Shown here: positions 17,157 through 27,372 of the stretch, piece after piece
Layout of the letters: the number at the start of each line of letters is the position of its first letter
Position numbering within the stretch: the first letter of the stretch is position 1
Source: Mucilaginibacter lappiensis
GTDB taxonomy: Bacteria; Bacteroidota; Bacteroidia; Sphingobacteriales; Sphingobacteriaceae
Assembly (NCBI RefSeq): GCF_900155965.1
Contig: NZ_FTMG01000001.1
Coordinates: forward strand, 923,422 to 987,421
DNA length: 64,000 bases
Direction of reading: 5' to 3'
Made by a program: the position numbers and the translations under genes
Notes under the pieces: model-generated
What the model was told of the DNA's origin: nothing
The model's database searches: none
What the model saw: only the letters and a program-made list of their open reading frames with translations

Positions 17157-18083
17157 ATGATCAATAATCAATCAACCGATAATATACTAATGATCAGGCC
17201 GGTAAGTTTCGGCTTTAATGAACAAACGGCCAGCAGCAATGCTTTTCAGAACCGTGATGCAGACCAACAAGCTGTTCAAGATAAAGCTCTGACTGAATTT
17301 AATGGTTTTGTAAAAACACTAAAAGAAAACGGAGTAAATGTTACCGTGATTGACGACACCTCGCAGCCACATACGCCTGATTCTATTTTCCCCAATAATT
17401 GGGTATCATTTCATGCCGATGGTCAGATTTTTTTGTACCCTATGCAAGCCGAAAACCGGAGACTTGAACGGCGGGAAGATATCATCAGCAAACTGGAAGA
17501 TCACTTCAAGGTAAATCATGTAATAGATTTAAGTCGTTTTGAGGCCGAAAATAAATTCCTGGAAGGCACCGGTAGTATGGTGCTCGATAGGGAGAATAAA
17601 ATAGCTTATGCCTGCCTTTCTCCCCGTACTGATAAAGAAGTATTAAACTTATTTTGCGAGCAGGCAGGCTACCAGGCTATCAGCTTTGACGCGGTTGATG
17701 AACATGGAAAAGCTATTTACCATACCAACGTGCTCATGTGTGTAGGTAGTGGATTTGCTATAATTTGCACAGATAGTATCCCTAATCCTCATGAAAAAGT
17801 AGAAGTCCTGGAATCGCTAAAATCTACCCAAAAGGAAATTATCGAAATATCATTTGAACAAATGAATCGGTTTGCCGGCAATATGCTGGAGGTAAAGAAC
17901 AAGGCCGGCGAAACCTTGATCGTGATGTCGAAGAATGCTTATGACGCACTTTATGAAGAACAAAAAAACACACTCCAAAAATACGGAAAACTGGTCTATG
18001 CCGATATCAATACGATTGAAACCAATGGTGGCGGCAGTGCCCGGTGCATGATGGCAGAGGTGCATTTACCAAAGGAGGAATAG
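17157..18083 (+). CDS. ctlX: CtlX-like citrulline hydrolase (amidinotransferase fold)
   Basis: 308 residues. Same pentein fold as the previous gene but a different branch: MIRPVSFGFN at the N terminus, DSIFPNNWVSFH (substrate Asp region), FLEGTGSMVLDR, YHTNVLMCVG (catalytic His) and a C-terminal NGGGSARCMMAEV with nucleophile Cys297. These are the hallmarks of CtlX, described in Francisella as a citrulline ureidase giving ornithine, CO2 and ammonia. It lies 84 bases after the arginine deiminase-family gene on the same strand, which fits a two-step arginine to ornithine route. Some homologues are dimethylarginine hydrolases, so the substrate is inferred. Confidence 0.85.
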   Translation: MINNQSTDNILMIRPVSFGFNEQTASSNAFQNRDADQQAVQDKALTEFNGFVKTLKENGVNVTVIDDTSQPHTPDSIFPNNWVSFHADGQIFLYPMQAENRRLERREDIISKLEDHFKVNHVIDLSRFEAENKFLEGTGSMVLDRENKIAYACLSPRTDKEVLNLFCEQAGYQAISFDAVDEHGKAIYHTNVLMCVGSGFAIICTDSIPNPHEKVEVLESLKSTQKEIIEISFEQMNRFAGNMLEVKNKAGETLIVMSKNAYDALYEEQKNTLQKYGKLVYADINTIETNGGGSARCMMAEVHLPKEE

Positions 18084-18233
18084 CCTATTCAGTGGCTCAA
18101 AAATCATTGAACAGGGTAAGTATTATAGGTGATTTTCACTATGAAATATTAACTATGAACCATCAACTAAAACATTACATTCAAACTATAAAAATTATCC
18201 CAACAATTAGCCGTTAATTCCGTTTTAAAATCA

Positions 18234-18241
18234 CATTTTTG
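18234..18241 (+). promoter_or_regulatory. Possible -7 box CATTTTTG for the decarboxylase gene
   Basis: Seven of eight matches to TAnnTTTG, 17 bases before the ATG at 18259. Confidence 0.35.
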
Positions 18242-18258
18242 CCCCAAATTTTTTAAGG

Positions 18259-19653
18259 ATGCAGAGTTACCAGGAATTTCTTGATTTGAGTGTAGGTTTT
18301 CCTCAGGATGGTTTTGAGATCATCGACGATGAACTATACTTTCAGGACCTTAATTTAATGGAGATGATCGAAACGTACGGTACGCCGCTGCGTTTTACTT
18401 ATCTACCCATGATAACCAAGAAAATACAGCAGGCTAAGCTGTTATTTCAGCAAGCTATCGTCAAAAATAATTATCGCGGCAGTTACAAATATTGTTATTG
18501 CACCAAAAGCTCACACTTCAGACATATTGTGGAAGAAGCGTTGAAGAACGAGATTCACTTGGAAACATCGTCGGCCTTTGATATGCCGATGATTGATGCT
18601 TTGGAAAAAAAAGGTGCAGTAAACAAAGACATCACGGTGATATGTAACGGTTTCAAAACCTTCCAGTATAAAACCTATATTATTGACATGCTGCATGATG
18701 GGTTCAAAAACATCATCCCAGTATTGGATAATAAGGAGGAATTTAACCTGTATGATGATGAGATCGAAATGGACACCCCTTGTAACCTGGGTATCCGCAT
18801 AGCGGCCGAAGAGCAGCCAGACTCTCAATTCTATACCTCCCGTTTAGGTGTACGGATGGAAGATGTGATCGATTTTTATCATAACAAGATCGAGGAGAAC
18901 CCCAATTTCCAGGTAAAGTTGTTACACTTCTTTATTAACTCAGGTATATCAGACACACCATACTACTGGAACGAACTTGAAAAATACGTAACACTTTATT
19001 GCAAGTTCAAAAAGGTAAATCCGGCTCTGGATACATTGGATATTGGCGGCGGTATGCCTTTCAAAGATTCGTTGGTATTTGATTTTGATTACGAGTATAT
19101 GATCAACGAGATCGTGAGCCGTATCAAAGAGATCTGTGCCGATAATGACACTATGGAACCGGATATTATTACGGAGTTTGGTAAATACACCGTTGCCGAA
19201 GCTTCGGGCATTTTATATAAAGTCTTAGGCCGTAAACAACAAAATGATCGTGAAAGGTGGTTGATGTTGGATGGTTCATTCATCACCAACTTACCGGATG
19301 TTTGGGCTTTGAACCAAAAGTACATCCTGCTTCCGGTTAATAACTGGGATTCGGAATATGAGCGTGTAAACCTGGGTGGTATTACCTGCGATGGTCAGGA
19401 TTATTATAACCAGGAAGCCCATATGAACAGCGTATTTATGCCTAAAACCCGTAAAGTACAATACCTGGGCTTTTTTAACACAGGAGCTTACCAAGAAGTA
19501 CTAAGCGGCTATGGAGGTATACATCATTGCTTACTTCCTTCACCTAAACACGTGATCATCCGTCGTAACCGCGACGAAACATTCAACTTTGAGGTGTTTG
19601 GTGAAGAGCAGAACAGTAAACAGGTACTAAAAATACTGGGTTATACTACGTAA
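18259..19653 (+). CDS. speA: SpeA-like arginine decarboxylase (PLP, alanine-racemase fold)
   Basis: 464 residues. Group IV PLP decarboxylase: RFTYLPMITKKI, SYKYCYCTKSSHF with the probable PLP Lys83, HLETSSAFDMP, LDIGGGMPF (glycine-rich phosphate loop) at about 255, TEFGKYTVAEASG, and a C-terminal FFNTGAYQEVLSGYGG with the dimer-interface residues. Converts arginine to agmatine on the way to polyamines. Much shorter than E. coli SpeA (about 658) but a usual size for the Bacteroidota form; diaminopimelate decarboxylase is the main alternative but length and motifs fit SpeA better. A terminator follows at 19705. Confidence 0.85.
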   Translation: MQSYQEFLDLSVGFPQDGFEIIDDELYFQDLNLMEMIETYGTPLRFTYLPMITKKIQQAKLLFQQAIVKNNYRGSYKYCYCTKSSHFRHIVEEALKNEIHLETSSAFDMPMIDALEKKGAVNKDITVICNGFKTFQYKTYIIDMLHDGFKNIIPVLDNKEEFNLYDDEIEMDTPCNLGIRIAAEEQPDSQFYTSRLGVRMEDVIDFYHNKIEENPNFQVKLLHFFINSGISDTPYYWNELEKYVTLYCKFKKVNPALDTLDIGGGMPFKDSLVFDFDYEYMINEIVSRIKEICADNDTMEPDIITEFGKYTVAEASGILYKVLGRKQQNDRERWLMLDGSFITNLPDVWALNQKYILLPVNNWDSEYERVNLGGITCDGQDYYNQEAHMNSVFMPKTRKVQYLGFFNTGAYQEVLSGYGGIHHCLLPSPKHVIIRRNRDETFNFEVFGEEQNSKQVLKILGYTT

Positions 19654-19704
19654 AAATTTGCAGTTTTGAGTTGACAGTTGGCACAGCTCTTATCATATTT
19701 TATT

Positions 19705-19737
19705 TAGCGATGGAGTTAAATCCATCGCTATTTTTTT
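19705..19737 (+). terminator. Rho-independent terminator after speA
   Basis: Perfect 10-base stem (19705-19714 with 19721-19730), six-base loop and a seven-base T-run. Confidence 0.9.
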
Positions 19738-19816
19738 GACCGTTGACTTTGGTGATGGCGTTGATTACGTTGATTTTTTTACCTAATTTGTTTGCCATTT
19801 TTTGCAAACTGCAAAC

Positions 19817-20350
19817 TTACCTCGAGGAAGCTACTCCCCAATAACAGCTGTTTCTGATCTTTTTCAATATATCAGGGGTTATGCTGGATATGGGCTGCTG
19901 GTTTTTACCTTCATTATTGAGCAGATACAGCGTTCCACTTTGATTATTATAGGCATACGAGCATAAATTATGCTCTTCTCCATCTTCATTTTTCCGAACA
20001 TCTATTCTTAACCCATCGGTCATGTTGGATTTATTTGCTGACTCTGCAGGGGCTGAAGCTCTGATCCAGTTAACCGTATAAGCGATGTTTTGTGATGATA
20101 CCGATTCCGTGCTTTGTTTATAACTTTTACTAGCCTGTATCACTTGTAACAAGCATTTCACACAGGGTTCTGCCACGGTAGCCGTACCATAATTTTTTTG
20201 CGGGTTATTGATCACACTATCCTTTTTTCCCGCCACCTGTATCATAGTTTTTGTAATGTCGGTAGATACTGGTTTAGTTTTGGCATGCTCACAAGCAGTT
20301 AATGCTGCCACCATTATACAAAAACAAGTATTCAATTTTAATATCCTCAT
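19817..20350 (-). CDS. Hypothetical lipoprotein
   Basis: 177 residues. SpII signal ending in LTAC (Cys20). The mature part has no family I recognise. It contains further Cys residues (CVKCLL at about 63-66, NLCSY, NSCYW) that could form disulfides in the periplasm. It stands alone between the speA terminator and a 302-base spacer. Confidence 0.65.
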   Translation of the reverse strand: MRILKLNTCFCIMVAALTACEHAKTKPVSTDITKTMIQVAGKKDSVINNPQKNYGTATVAEPCVKCLLQVIQASKSYKQSTESVSSQNIAYTVNWIRASAPAESANKSNMTDGLRIDVRKNEDGEEHNLCSYAYNNQSGTLYLLNNEGKNQQPISSITPDILKKIRNSCYWGVASSR

Positions 20351-20652
20351 GCCAGATCACCTATTATTTATTGTATATACAGCAATGAAAGCTTTTTGTG
20401 TTAACCGAATGTAAACTGCATCATCCAAATTGATAAAAGCACAGCCATTTTAATTTAAACAAGTTATTTATTGCATTTAATGGACAGTAAAAGACCTGAT
20501 TTTCTATAAAAATTTCTTAAAATTGTCTGATTTAATTTTCCCTTGCTGCTAAACATGCCTGCAGGACTTAATCATCACAACAATTTTCAAAAAACCGGGT
20601 TATACCTGGTATAATTTAACTTGAGCGTACCTTTACAAGGTGTTATAAAAAG
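20351..20652. other. Intergenic region before mqo
   Basis: 302 A+T-rich bases between the divergent lipoprotein gene and mqo. It contains a -7-like box at 20628-20635 and a short imperfect palindrome (ACCGGGT / ACCTGGT) near 20595-20610. No gene seen. Confidence 0.5.
20628..20635 (+). promoter_or_regulatory. -7-like box TACCTTTA for mqo
   Basis: Seven of eight matches to TAnnTTTG, 17 bases before the ATG at 20653. Confidence 0.4.
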
Positions 20653-22152
20653 ATGGCTAATAGCGATAAAGTTTCAGAATCAAAGGTTGACGTAGTTTTA
20701 ATTGGCGCGGGTATCATGAGCGCTACATTGGGGGTAATGCTTAAAGAACTGCAACCCGATTTGACCATTGAAATTTTTGAACGACTTGATGTTATAGCCG
20801 CCGAAAGTTCGGCCCCGATGAACAATGCGGGTACCGGCCATTCTGCCTTTTGCGAATTAAATTACACTACCGAACTCCCTGACGGATCCATTGAAATAAA
20901 AAAAGCCATTAAAATTGCCGAGCAATTTGAGATATCTAAAGAATTCTGGTCATATCTTATCGAACAAAAATATATTCCATCGGCACAAAGTTTTATTCGT
21001 CAGGTACCACACATGAGCTTTGTTTGGGGCCCCGAGAATGTAACCTATCTTAAAAAACGTCAGCAGGCCCTTACCAAACATCATTTTTTTAAAGGGATGC
21101 TGTATTCTGAAGACAAAGCGCAGCTTCAGCAATGGATCCCCTTGGTGATGGACGGGCGTGATGAAAACGAAAAAGTTTCGGCCACATTCATGGATTTAGG
21201 CACCGACGTAAACTTTGGCAGTTTAACCAGCAGCTTACTGGATCAGCTGAAACAAAAAAACGGGGTCGCACTTCATCTTAACCATGATGTACGTAACCTT
21301 AAACGTAATACAGATAACAGCTGGCAGGTAACCGTAAAAGACAAAACAACCGGTCAAAAAAGAAAACTGACCTCCAATTTTGTGTTTGTTGGTGCCGGAG
21401 GTGGTGCTTTGCCCCTATTGCAAAAATCGGGTATTACCGAAAGCAAGGGCTTTGGTGGTTTTCCGGTAAGTGGGCAATGGCTGGTATGTAACAACCCAGA
21501 TGTTGTCGCACGCCATGAAGCCAAAGTATATGGTAAGGCATCTGTAGGTTCGCCGCCAATGTCTGTCCCTCACCTGGATACCCGGATGATCAATGGTAAA
21601 AGAGAATTACTTTTTGGCCCGTACGCTGGTTTCTCTACCCGCTTTTTAAAAAGAGGTTCATTGCTTGATTTGTTTTGCTCCATCAAACTAAACAATATAT
21701 GGCCCCTGCTAGCTGTAGGGCGCGACAATTGGCCATTAACCAAATACCTCATCAGCCAGGTATTACAATCGCCCACGGATCGCTTAAAAGCCTTACAAGA
21801 GTATATGCCCACAGCCAAGGCCAGCGAATGGGACCTGGATGTAGCCGGCCAACGTGTACAGGTAATTAAAAAAGATGCCAAACATGGCGGTGTACTAGAA
21901 TTTGGGACTGAAGTGGTAACATCAGCAGATGGCAGTATATCAGCATTGCTGGGCGCATCACCAGGCGCATCAACATCGGTACCTATTATGATACAACTGA
22001 TAGAACGTTGTTTTAAAACCCATATCAAAACCGATGAGTGGCAGCAAAAATTAAAAGAAATGATACCCTCATACGGACAATCATTAGCTAATGATGAAGC
22101 ACTAAGTGAAACCACCAGGGCCAGGACAAGCAGGGCGTTAGGAATAGCATAG
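20653..22152 (+). CDS. mqo: Malate:quinone oxidoreductase
   Basis: 499 residues. FAD-dependent, membrane-associated oxidation of L-malate to oxaloacetate with electrons to quinone. N-terminal [19 protein letters not shown] dinucleotide motif, [25 protein letters not shown] (family signature, quoted in part), [42 protein letters not shown] and the C-terminal [15 protein letters not shown]. Full length for the Mqo family. Monocistronic, closed by a 24-bp perfect inverted repeat. Confidence 0.96.
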   Translation: MANSDKVSESKVDVVLIGAGIMSATLGVMLKELQPDLTIEIFERLDVIAAESSAPMNNAGTGHSAFCELNYTTELPDGSIEIKKAIKIAEQFEISKEFWSYLIEQKYIPSAQSFIRQVPHMSFVWGPENVTYLKKRQQALTKHHFFKGMLYSEDKAQLQQWIPLVMDGRDENEKVSATFMDLGTDVNFGSLTSSLLDQLKQKNGVALHLNHDVRNLKRNTDNSWQVTVKDKTTGQKRKLTSNFVFVGAGGGALPLLQKSGITESKGFGGFPVSGQWLVCNNPDVVARHEAKVYGKASVGSPPMSVPHLDTRMINGKRELLFGPYAGFSTRFLKRGSLLDLFCSIKLNNIWPLLAVGRDNWPLTKYLISQVLQSPTDRLKALQEYMPTAKASEWDLDVAGQRVQVIKKDAKHGGVLEFGTEVVTSADGSISALLGASPGASTSVPIMIQLIERCFKTHIKTDEWQQKLKEMIPSYGQSLANDEALSETTRARTSRALGIA

Positions 22153-22160
22153 GAGACCTG

Positions 22161-22224
22161 GAATAAATCAAAAAAAAGAGGCTGTATCATCAATCATGAT
22201 CAGCCTCTTTTTTTTGATTTATTC
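22161..22224. terminator. Very long bidirectional terminator hairpin after mqo
   Basis: Arms 22161-22184 and 22201-22224 are exact reverse complements (24 bp), with A8/T8 runs embedded; the 16-base loop has inner ATCAT/ATGAT pairing. Confidence 0.85.
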
Positions 22225-22518
22225 AGATACTTAAGCGCTGTATAGCCTCGGGTTGGATTAACTCCATTAACAAAAGTGCGTTTACATGGTTTACACTTTT
22301 TATGGTTAACATTCATTTATATACCTAATAATCAGTTAATTGACATAATTTATTCAAAAAAAGTGTAAACCCACTTTTTGTATAAATTATCGACTAAATT
22401 TCAATTCAAAGGTAATATAGCACCAGCGATGTCTGTTTTTAAATAGACAATTCTCCAAGATGGTCAATTTGATTTATGATACAGCTTCTTTTTACTTGAA
22501 AGCTTCCGGATAATTACT
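22225..22518. other. Spacer between mqo terminator and the M1 peptidase gene
   Basis: 294 bases without a gene. It holds the 34-bp motif at 22272-22305, an inverted partial copy at 22359-22379, and nothing else recognised. Confidence 0.5.
22272..22305 (+). repeat. 34-bp dispersed motif, copy A (GTTTACATGGTTTACAC core)
   Basis: 31 of 34 bases are identical to 62983-63016. The core has two direct GTTTACA units. An inverted partial copy (TGTAAACCCACTTTTT side) lies at 22359-22379, giving the 108-base interval 22272-22379 an inverted-repeat outline. Confidence 0.75.
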
Positions 22519-25122
22519 CTACTGAAAAACCCCGGCAGTCATACCACTATTCACCGCTGTTTCTTTAACCTTAAATTCTGCCGCTTGCCCCAGCAAGGTG
22601 GTTTTAATAAGAAATGGTATTCGTATACCGCCGTTTATACCTTCATAGTCAGCAAACTCGGTTACCGAGTTTATGGAGCCCTCCACTACCTGTTTTATTT
22701 TAAGACCGGTTTTTTGGCTATAAAAATTCCGTATTTGTGTTCCTTCGGCCAGGTTTATGTCAACTTCATAGGCCAGATCGCCATTCACTATCTTCAGGGT
22801 AGAGTCGAGTTCCATGGCGTATCCACCTTTTTCATAGTCGAGCTCTGGGAAAGGTCTGCTTTTCGCTTTTATTATTTTTTTACCGCCATCATCCAACGGT
22901 ATTTCACGACTTAACTGCTGTACACTGATGCGCTCGCCATTTACCAAAACATGGGCCACAACCAAATTATTGTAAGATGGTACGGTTATTTGCTGAAAAA
23001 ACATATCGGGCGACCTGTACCGGCTAACCATCTGCACTTCAGATCCCTGAACGGTACCTGTTGATGATATTTGCAGATCTTTTATATTTTTTAATTTCTC
23101 GGCCCCACCTATCGCATCAATATATGTTTTGAGAACACTGGCAGCAGTAGCACCTGCAGGCACAGGTAACCCACTGAATGAATTATTCTCCGGATTGATA
23201 TCAGGCAAAAGATGATCAGGGTCAAGTACAGCCGAAACAATTTTTGAGGTGGATTTATAATGAAATGTCCAAACTCCACCGCGCTGCCATATTTCAACCG
23301 GGAGCTTTACCGTAGCAGTTTTACCGTTTTCTTCTTTAATCAGGATAGTTACCGGCAACGCCATTTCTTCCAGATTCTCTAGCGTAATAAGCGCTCCTTT
23401 GGAGGCATCACCATCGGGGTAAGTGATATCCTTTATACCCTGGTCAAGTTTCCAGGTGGTGAAAAACCATTCATTCCAAAACCAGCTCAGATCTTCTCCA
23501 GCGGCATTATCCATGGTATGGAAAAAATCCCATGGTGTAGGATGTTTAAACGCCCAGCGTTTGATATAGGTTTTAAAGGCATAATCAAAGCGTTGTTCAC
23601 CCAAAACCTGCTCACGCAGAATAGCCAACCCCAGTGCCGGTTTTTCATATGCCGCTGCGCCTAAATAATCGGCCTGGATCACATCCGGGATAGTCATGAT
23701 AGGCTCTGCTTCCGGGCTGAATAATTGCAATGCTGCCTTTTGCTGATCGGGTTTTACATAAAACTCGCCATTGTTAAACACCTTGGTATCCACATTATTT
23801 AAAAACGTGTTAAACCCTTCATCCATCCAGGCATATTTACGTTCGTTCGATCCTACGATCATCGGGAACCAGTTGTGTCCAAATTCATGGTTGGTCACTT
23901 CCCATAACTCTCCTGCCTTATTTTCCGATCCGCAAAAAACAATTCCCGGGTATTCCATCCCACCCACAGTGCCTGCCACATTGGTAGCTACGGGATAAGT
24001 ATATTCAAACCATTGGTTGGAGTATAGTTCGATAGCTCCTTTTACATATTCTGTAGACCGGCTCCAGGATTGCTTACCCTTACTTTCAACCGGGTAAACC
24101 GATTGCGCCAAAGCTTTTTTTCCACCAGGCAAGTTAATACGTGCAGCATCCCATATAAATGCTTTTGAAGCAGCCCAGGCCACATCTCGCGCGTTTTTAC
24201 ATAAAAAGTGCCAGGTAATGTTCGGCTTTTTAGGATAGTCATCTTTTCGCAAAATATCGGCCGAATCTTTGATCATTACTGTTTTATCGCTCTTCCTTGC
24301 TTCAGCCAATCGTTTCAGGATAGTTGGAGAATACACTTCAGTTGGGTTAAGTAATTCGCCAGATCCTACAAGAAGCAGGCTGGCTGGTGCAGTAACTGAA
24401 TAGTCAAAATTGCCATATTCCAGGTAAAACTCACCAGCCCCAAGATATGGCAGCGTATTCCATCCGCTTACATCATCATAAACTTCCATACGAGGATACC
24501 ATTGGGCCAATTCATATATCCAGCCATTTTTAGTAAGCAAGCGCCCCATACGGTCAGTTCCATATTGCGGGATATCAAAACCATACTCAATCCTGATCTG
24601 TAATTTGTTTCCATCGGCACGTAAAGAATCTTTCAATTTTATTTGCAAACGGGTATCGGTCACTATATAATCCGCCTTTTCCGTTTTACCATTTTTAGTA
24701 ACGAATATGGCTTTTATTTCATCGCCTTTGGTATAAGTACGATTGTTAAATCTACCTCCGGTTATCGGGCTGGTAGCTTCGGCCCTCGAATCTTCCCGGT
24801 AAATATTTTGCTCCACCTGTAGCCACAAAAATCCTAGTGCATCCGGGCTGTTATTGGTATAGGTAATCAGCGCAGTGCCATCAATACGATGTTTTAGCGT
24901 ATCTAAAGTAACATTCAGCTTATAATCGGCCCTGTTTTGCCAGTATTTTGAACCCGGTGCGCCCCCCGCATTTCGGAACGCGTTACCTTTTTCGGGATAA
25001 AAATTAGGATTGAATACTTTGTGCTGATCGTATTTTACACCGGGCTGGTCGGTATTTTGCGCATATCCTTTAAAGGTTATGGCGCATAGTAGTATACAAA
25101 GCGTTAGGTTATAAAGCTTCAT
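22519..25122 (-). CDS. Exported M1-family metallopeptidase
   Basis: 867 residues with a signal peptide (ends KGYAQ). Aminopeptidase N-like: N-terminal beta-saddle domain, a [10 protein letters not shown] exopeptidase motif (GxMEN variant), zinc motif HEFGH in [10 protein letters not shown] with the downstream Glu in WMDEGFNTF. After the catalytic and helical part (to about 600) comes a beta-rich tail of roughly 200 residues from about 640, not part of the minimal M1 fold. Periplasmic or surface peptide degradation is the likely role. Monocistronic; divergent from the glycosyltransferase operon. Confidence 0.93.
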   Translation of the reverse strand: MKLYNLTLCILLCAITFKGYAQNTDQPGVKYDQHKVFNPNFYPEKGNAFRNAGGAPGSKYWQNRADYKLNVTLDTLKHRIDGTALITYTNNSPDALGFLWLQVEQNIYREDSRAEATSPITGGRFNNRTYTKGDEIKAIFVTKNGKTEKADYIVTDTRLQIKLKDSLRADGNKLQIRIEYGFDIPQYGTDRMGRLLTKNGWIYELAQWYPRMEVYDDVSGWNTLPYLGAGEFYLEYGNFDYSVTAPASLLLVGSGELLNPTEVYSPTILKRLAEARKSDKTVMIKDSADILRKDDYPKKPNITWHFLCKNARDVAWAASKAFIWDAARINLPGGKKALAQSVYPVESKGKQSWSRSTEYVKGAIELYSNQWFEYTYPVATNVAGTVGGMEYPGIVFCGSENKAGELWEVTNHEFGHNWFPMIVGSNERKYAWMDEGFNTFLNNVDTKVFNNGEFYVKPDQQKAALQLFSPEAEPIMTIPDVIQADYLGAAAYEKPALGLAILREQVLGEQRFDYAFKTYIKRWAFKHPTPWDFFHTMDNAAGEDLSWFWNEWFFTTWKLDQGIKDITYPDGDASKGALITLENLEEMALPVTILIKEENGKTATVKLPVEIWQRGGVWTFHYKSTSKIVSAVLDPDHLLPDINPENNSFSGLPVPAGATAASVLKTYIDAIGGAEKLKNIKDLQISSTGTVQGSEVQMVSRYRSPDMFFQQITVPSYNNLVVAHVLVNGERISVQQLSREIPLDDGGKKIIKAKSRPFPELDYEKGGYAMELDSTLKIVNGDLAYEVDINLAEGTQIRNFYSQKTGLKIKQVVEGSINSVTEFADYEGINGGIRIPFLIKTTLLGQAAEFKVKETAVNSGMTAGVFQ

Positions 25123-25297
25123 GTAGGTGATTTATCATTTATAAACGCCAAGATATTAAAATTATGGTGATGCCATTATGACAATTGAACTGTTATAACA
25201 TATTTTAACATATCATTACTGTTACATACTTACCAACGCCCTACTTGCTTTATTGCAACCTCACAAAAACAGTATACAAACCATTATCTATTTTTTA

Positions 25298-25305
25298 TAT
25301 TTTTG
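25298..25305 (+). promoter_or_regulatory. -7 box TATTTTTG for the glycosyltransferase operon
   Basis: Perfect TAnnTTTG match, about 51 bases upstream of the ATG at 25357. Confidence 0.6.
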
Positions 25306-25356
25306 CGGATGATTCAGCGTATGCAAAATCGCTGCTCCGAATCGCATTCCTAATAA

Positions 25357-26307
25357 ATGGATATATCAGTAGTAGTACCGCTTTATGACGAAATAGAATC
25401 ATTACCAGAGTTAACCTCATGGATAAGCCGGGTAATGGACGAAAACCGTTTTACTTACGAGATCATGTTAATTGATGATGGCAGTAAAGACGGTTCATGG
25501 GAAATGATCAAAAAACTACAGCTGAACAACCCTTTTATTAAAGGTATTAAGTTCAGACGTAATTATGGCAAGTCGGCAGCATTGAATACAGGTTTTGAAG
25601 CAGCCAATGGTAATGTGATCATCACCATGGATGCCGATCTGCAGGATAGCCCCGACGAGATCCCGGAACTATACCGTCGTATCACAGAAGAAAATTACGA
25701 CCTGATATCTGGCTGGAAGGCAAAGAGATACGATCCGCTGAGTAAAACCATCCCAACCAAGTTATTTAACGCGGCAACCCGCAAAATGAGTGGCATTGAT
25801 AACCTGCATGATTTTAACTGTGGTTTAAAAGCCTACCGTAAAGCAGTGGTTAAAAACATTGAGGTTTATGGCGAAATGCACCGCTATATACCAGTACTGG
25901 CCAAATGGGCCGGCTTTACTAAAATTGGCGAACAGGTAGTTGAACACCGTGCGCGTAAATACGGTAAAACAAAGTTTGGTATGAGCCGCTTCGTCAATGG
26001 CTTCCTGGATCTGCTTTCGATATTTTTTGTAGGCAAATTTGGCAAACGCCCCATGCACTTTTTTGGCACCATGGGCACACTGAGCTTTTTTGCCGGGTTG
26101 ATCATCACCATCTGGATTATCAGTGAAAAACTTTACCTGATAGCCCATAATGAAAAATATAGGGACATTACAGCTAATCCTTTATTTTATATAGCGCTTG
26201 TTGCTATCATTTTAGGTTCGCAGCTATTTTTAACTGGTTTTGTTGCCGAGTTGGTTTCCAGGAACTCTAGCGAACGCAATAATTACCAGGTAGAAGAGAT
26301 TATTTAA
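25357..26307 (+). CDS. Family 2 glycosyltransferase, DPM1/GtrB-like, membrane-anchored
   Basis: 316 residues. GT-A domain at 1-225 with VVVPLYDEIESL, IDDGSKDGS, FRRNYGKSAALNTGF and the metal-binding MDADLQDSPDE; then two C-terminal membrane helices (about 228-255 and 270-295). This layout matches polyprenyl-phosphate sugar transferases (GtrB, ArnC, dolichol-phosphate mannosyltransferase-like), which load a sugar onto a lipid carrier. First gene of a four-gene run (glycosyltransferase, glycosyltransferase, membrane protein, GH3-like). An inverted repeat fills the gap to the next gene. Confidence 0.9.
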   Translation: MDISVVVPLYDEIESLPELTSWISRVMDENRFTYEIMLIDDGSKDGSWEMIKKLQLNNPFIKGIKFRRNYGKSAALNTGFEAANGNVIITMDADLQDSPDEIPELYRRITEENYDLISGWKAKRYDPLSKTIPTKLFNAATRKMSGIDNLHDFNCGLKAYRKAVVKNIEVYGEMHRYIPVLAKWAGFTKIGEQVVEHRARKYGKTKFGMSRFVNGFLDLLSIFFVGKFGKRPMHFFGTMGTLSFFAGLIITIWIISEKLYLIAHNEKYRDITANPLFYIALVAIILGSQLFLTGFVAELVSRNSSERNNYQVEEII

Positions 26308-26310
26308 AAC

Positions 26311-26391
26311 AGATATGAGACGTGAGATATGAGATATGAGACTTAGAAAAATGTCTTCCATCTCACATCTCATATCTCATATCTCACATCT
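26311..26391. repeat. Inverted repeat made of GAGATATGAG units between two glycosyltransferase genes
   Basis: Left arm 26311-26342 (tandem GAGATATGAGA units) and right arm 26361-26391 (CTCATATCTCA units) are near-perfect reverse complements. The element fills the whole 90-base gap inside an apparent operon. Confidence 0.8.
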
Positions 26392-26397
26392 AACCAC

Positions 26398-27366
26398 ATG
26401 TTTTTTTCCATCATCATTCCGTTATATAATCGCCCGCAGGAGATCAAAGAATTACTGGAGACTCTTGTGTTACAAACTTACAAGACCTTTGAGGTTTTGG
26501 TAATTGAGGATGGTTCTGTAAATGATGCCGAAGCAATTGTAAACAGTTTTAGCGATAAACTGGAGGTACGCTATTTTAAAAAACCCAATGAAGGTCAAGG
26601 TTTTACCCGAAATTTTGGTTTTGAACGCGCCAAAGGTGATTATTTTATTGTTTTTGATTCTGATTGCCTGATCCCGCCCAATTACCTGGAGATTGTAAAT
26701 AATTCACTGGCTACCAACTATCTCGATGCCTATGGCGGTCCGGATGGTGCTCATAGCTCATTTACCCCGACACAAAAGGCCATCAGCTACTCCATGACAT
26801 CTCCTTTTACCACCGGGGGTATTCGTGGTAACAAAAAGTCCATAGGGCAATTTCATCCGCGAAGCTTTAATATGGGTATATCCCGCCAGGTATGGGAAAA
26901 AGCCGGTGGTTTTATCATTACCCGTTTGGGTGAAGATATCGAATACAGTATCCGTATTCACTCGCTGGGCTTTAAAATAGGATTAATACCCAATGCTGTA
27001 GTTTACCATAAAAGGCGCACCAACTTCTTGCAATTTTATAAACAGCTTCATTTTTTTGGCAGGGCACGTATCAACATTTACAAATTCTTCCCAAAGGAGT
27101 TAAAGGCCGTACATTTTTTCCCGGCAGTGTTTACCATGGGCGTAATACTCACCCTCATTTTCAACCTGTTAGGCTGGCAAATAGCTCTATTGGCTAACAT
27201 TTTACTAGCAGTTTACATTTTGTTAATATTTTTTCACGCATGGTGGAAAAATAAATCAGTAAAAATTGCATTTTTGAGCATTATAGCCACCTTCACCCAA
27301 CTTATCGCCTACGGGTTAGGATTTATGCAGGATTTTTGGAAGCGTGTAATTTTTAACAGATCATAA
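26398..27366 (+). CDS. Family 2 glycosyltransferase with C-terminal membrane helices
   Basis: 322 residues. GT-A domain with SIIIPLYNRPQEI, VIEDGSVND, NEGQGFTRNFGFERAKGDY and VFDSDCLIPP (DxD). The GEDIEYSIRIHSLG segment fits the catalytic Asp region (ED). Hydrophobic helices at about 235-285 anchor it. Substrates unknown. Downstream gene starts 6 bases after its stop, so the two are co-transcribed. Confidence 0.9.
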   Translation: MFFSIIIPLYNRPQEIKELLETLVLQTYKTFEVLVIEDGSVNDAEAIVNSFSDKLEVRYFKKPNEGQGFTRNFGFERAKGDYFIVFDSDCLIPPNYLEIVNNSLATNYLDAYGGPDGAHSSFTPTQKAISYSMTSPFTTGGIRGNKKSIGQFHPRSFNMGISRQVWEKAGGFIITRLGEDIEYSIRIHSLGFKIGLIPNAVVYHKRRTNFLQFYKQLHFFGRARINIYKFFPKELKAVHFFPAVFTMGVILTLIFNLLGWQIALLANILLAVYILLIFFHAWWKNKSVKIAFLSIIATFTQLIAYGLGFMQDFWKRVIFNRS

Positions 27367-27372
27367 GAACTT

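Noticed and set aside
21570..22193. Minus-strand open frame opposite mqo (207 codons)
   Set aside because: Ser/Leu-rich composition with no domain; mqo on the plus strand is certain.
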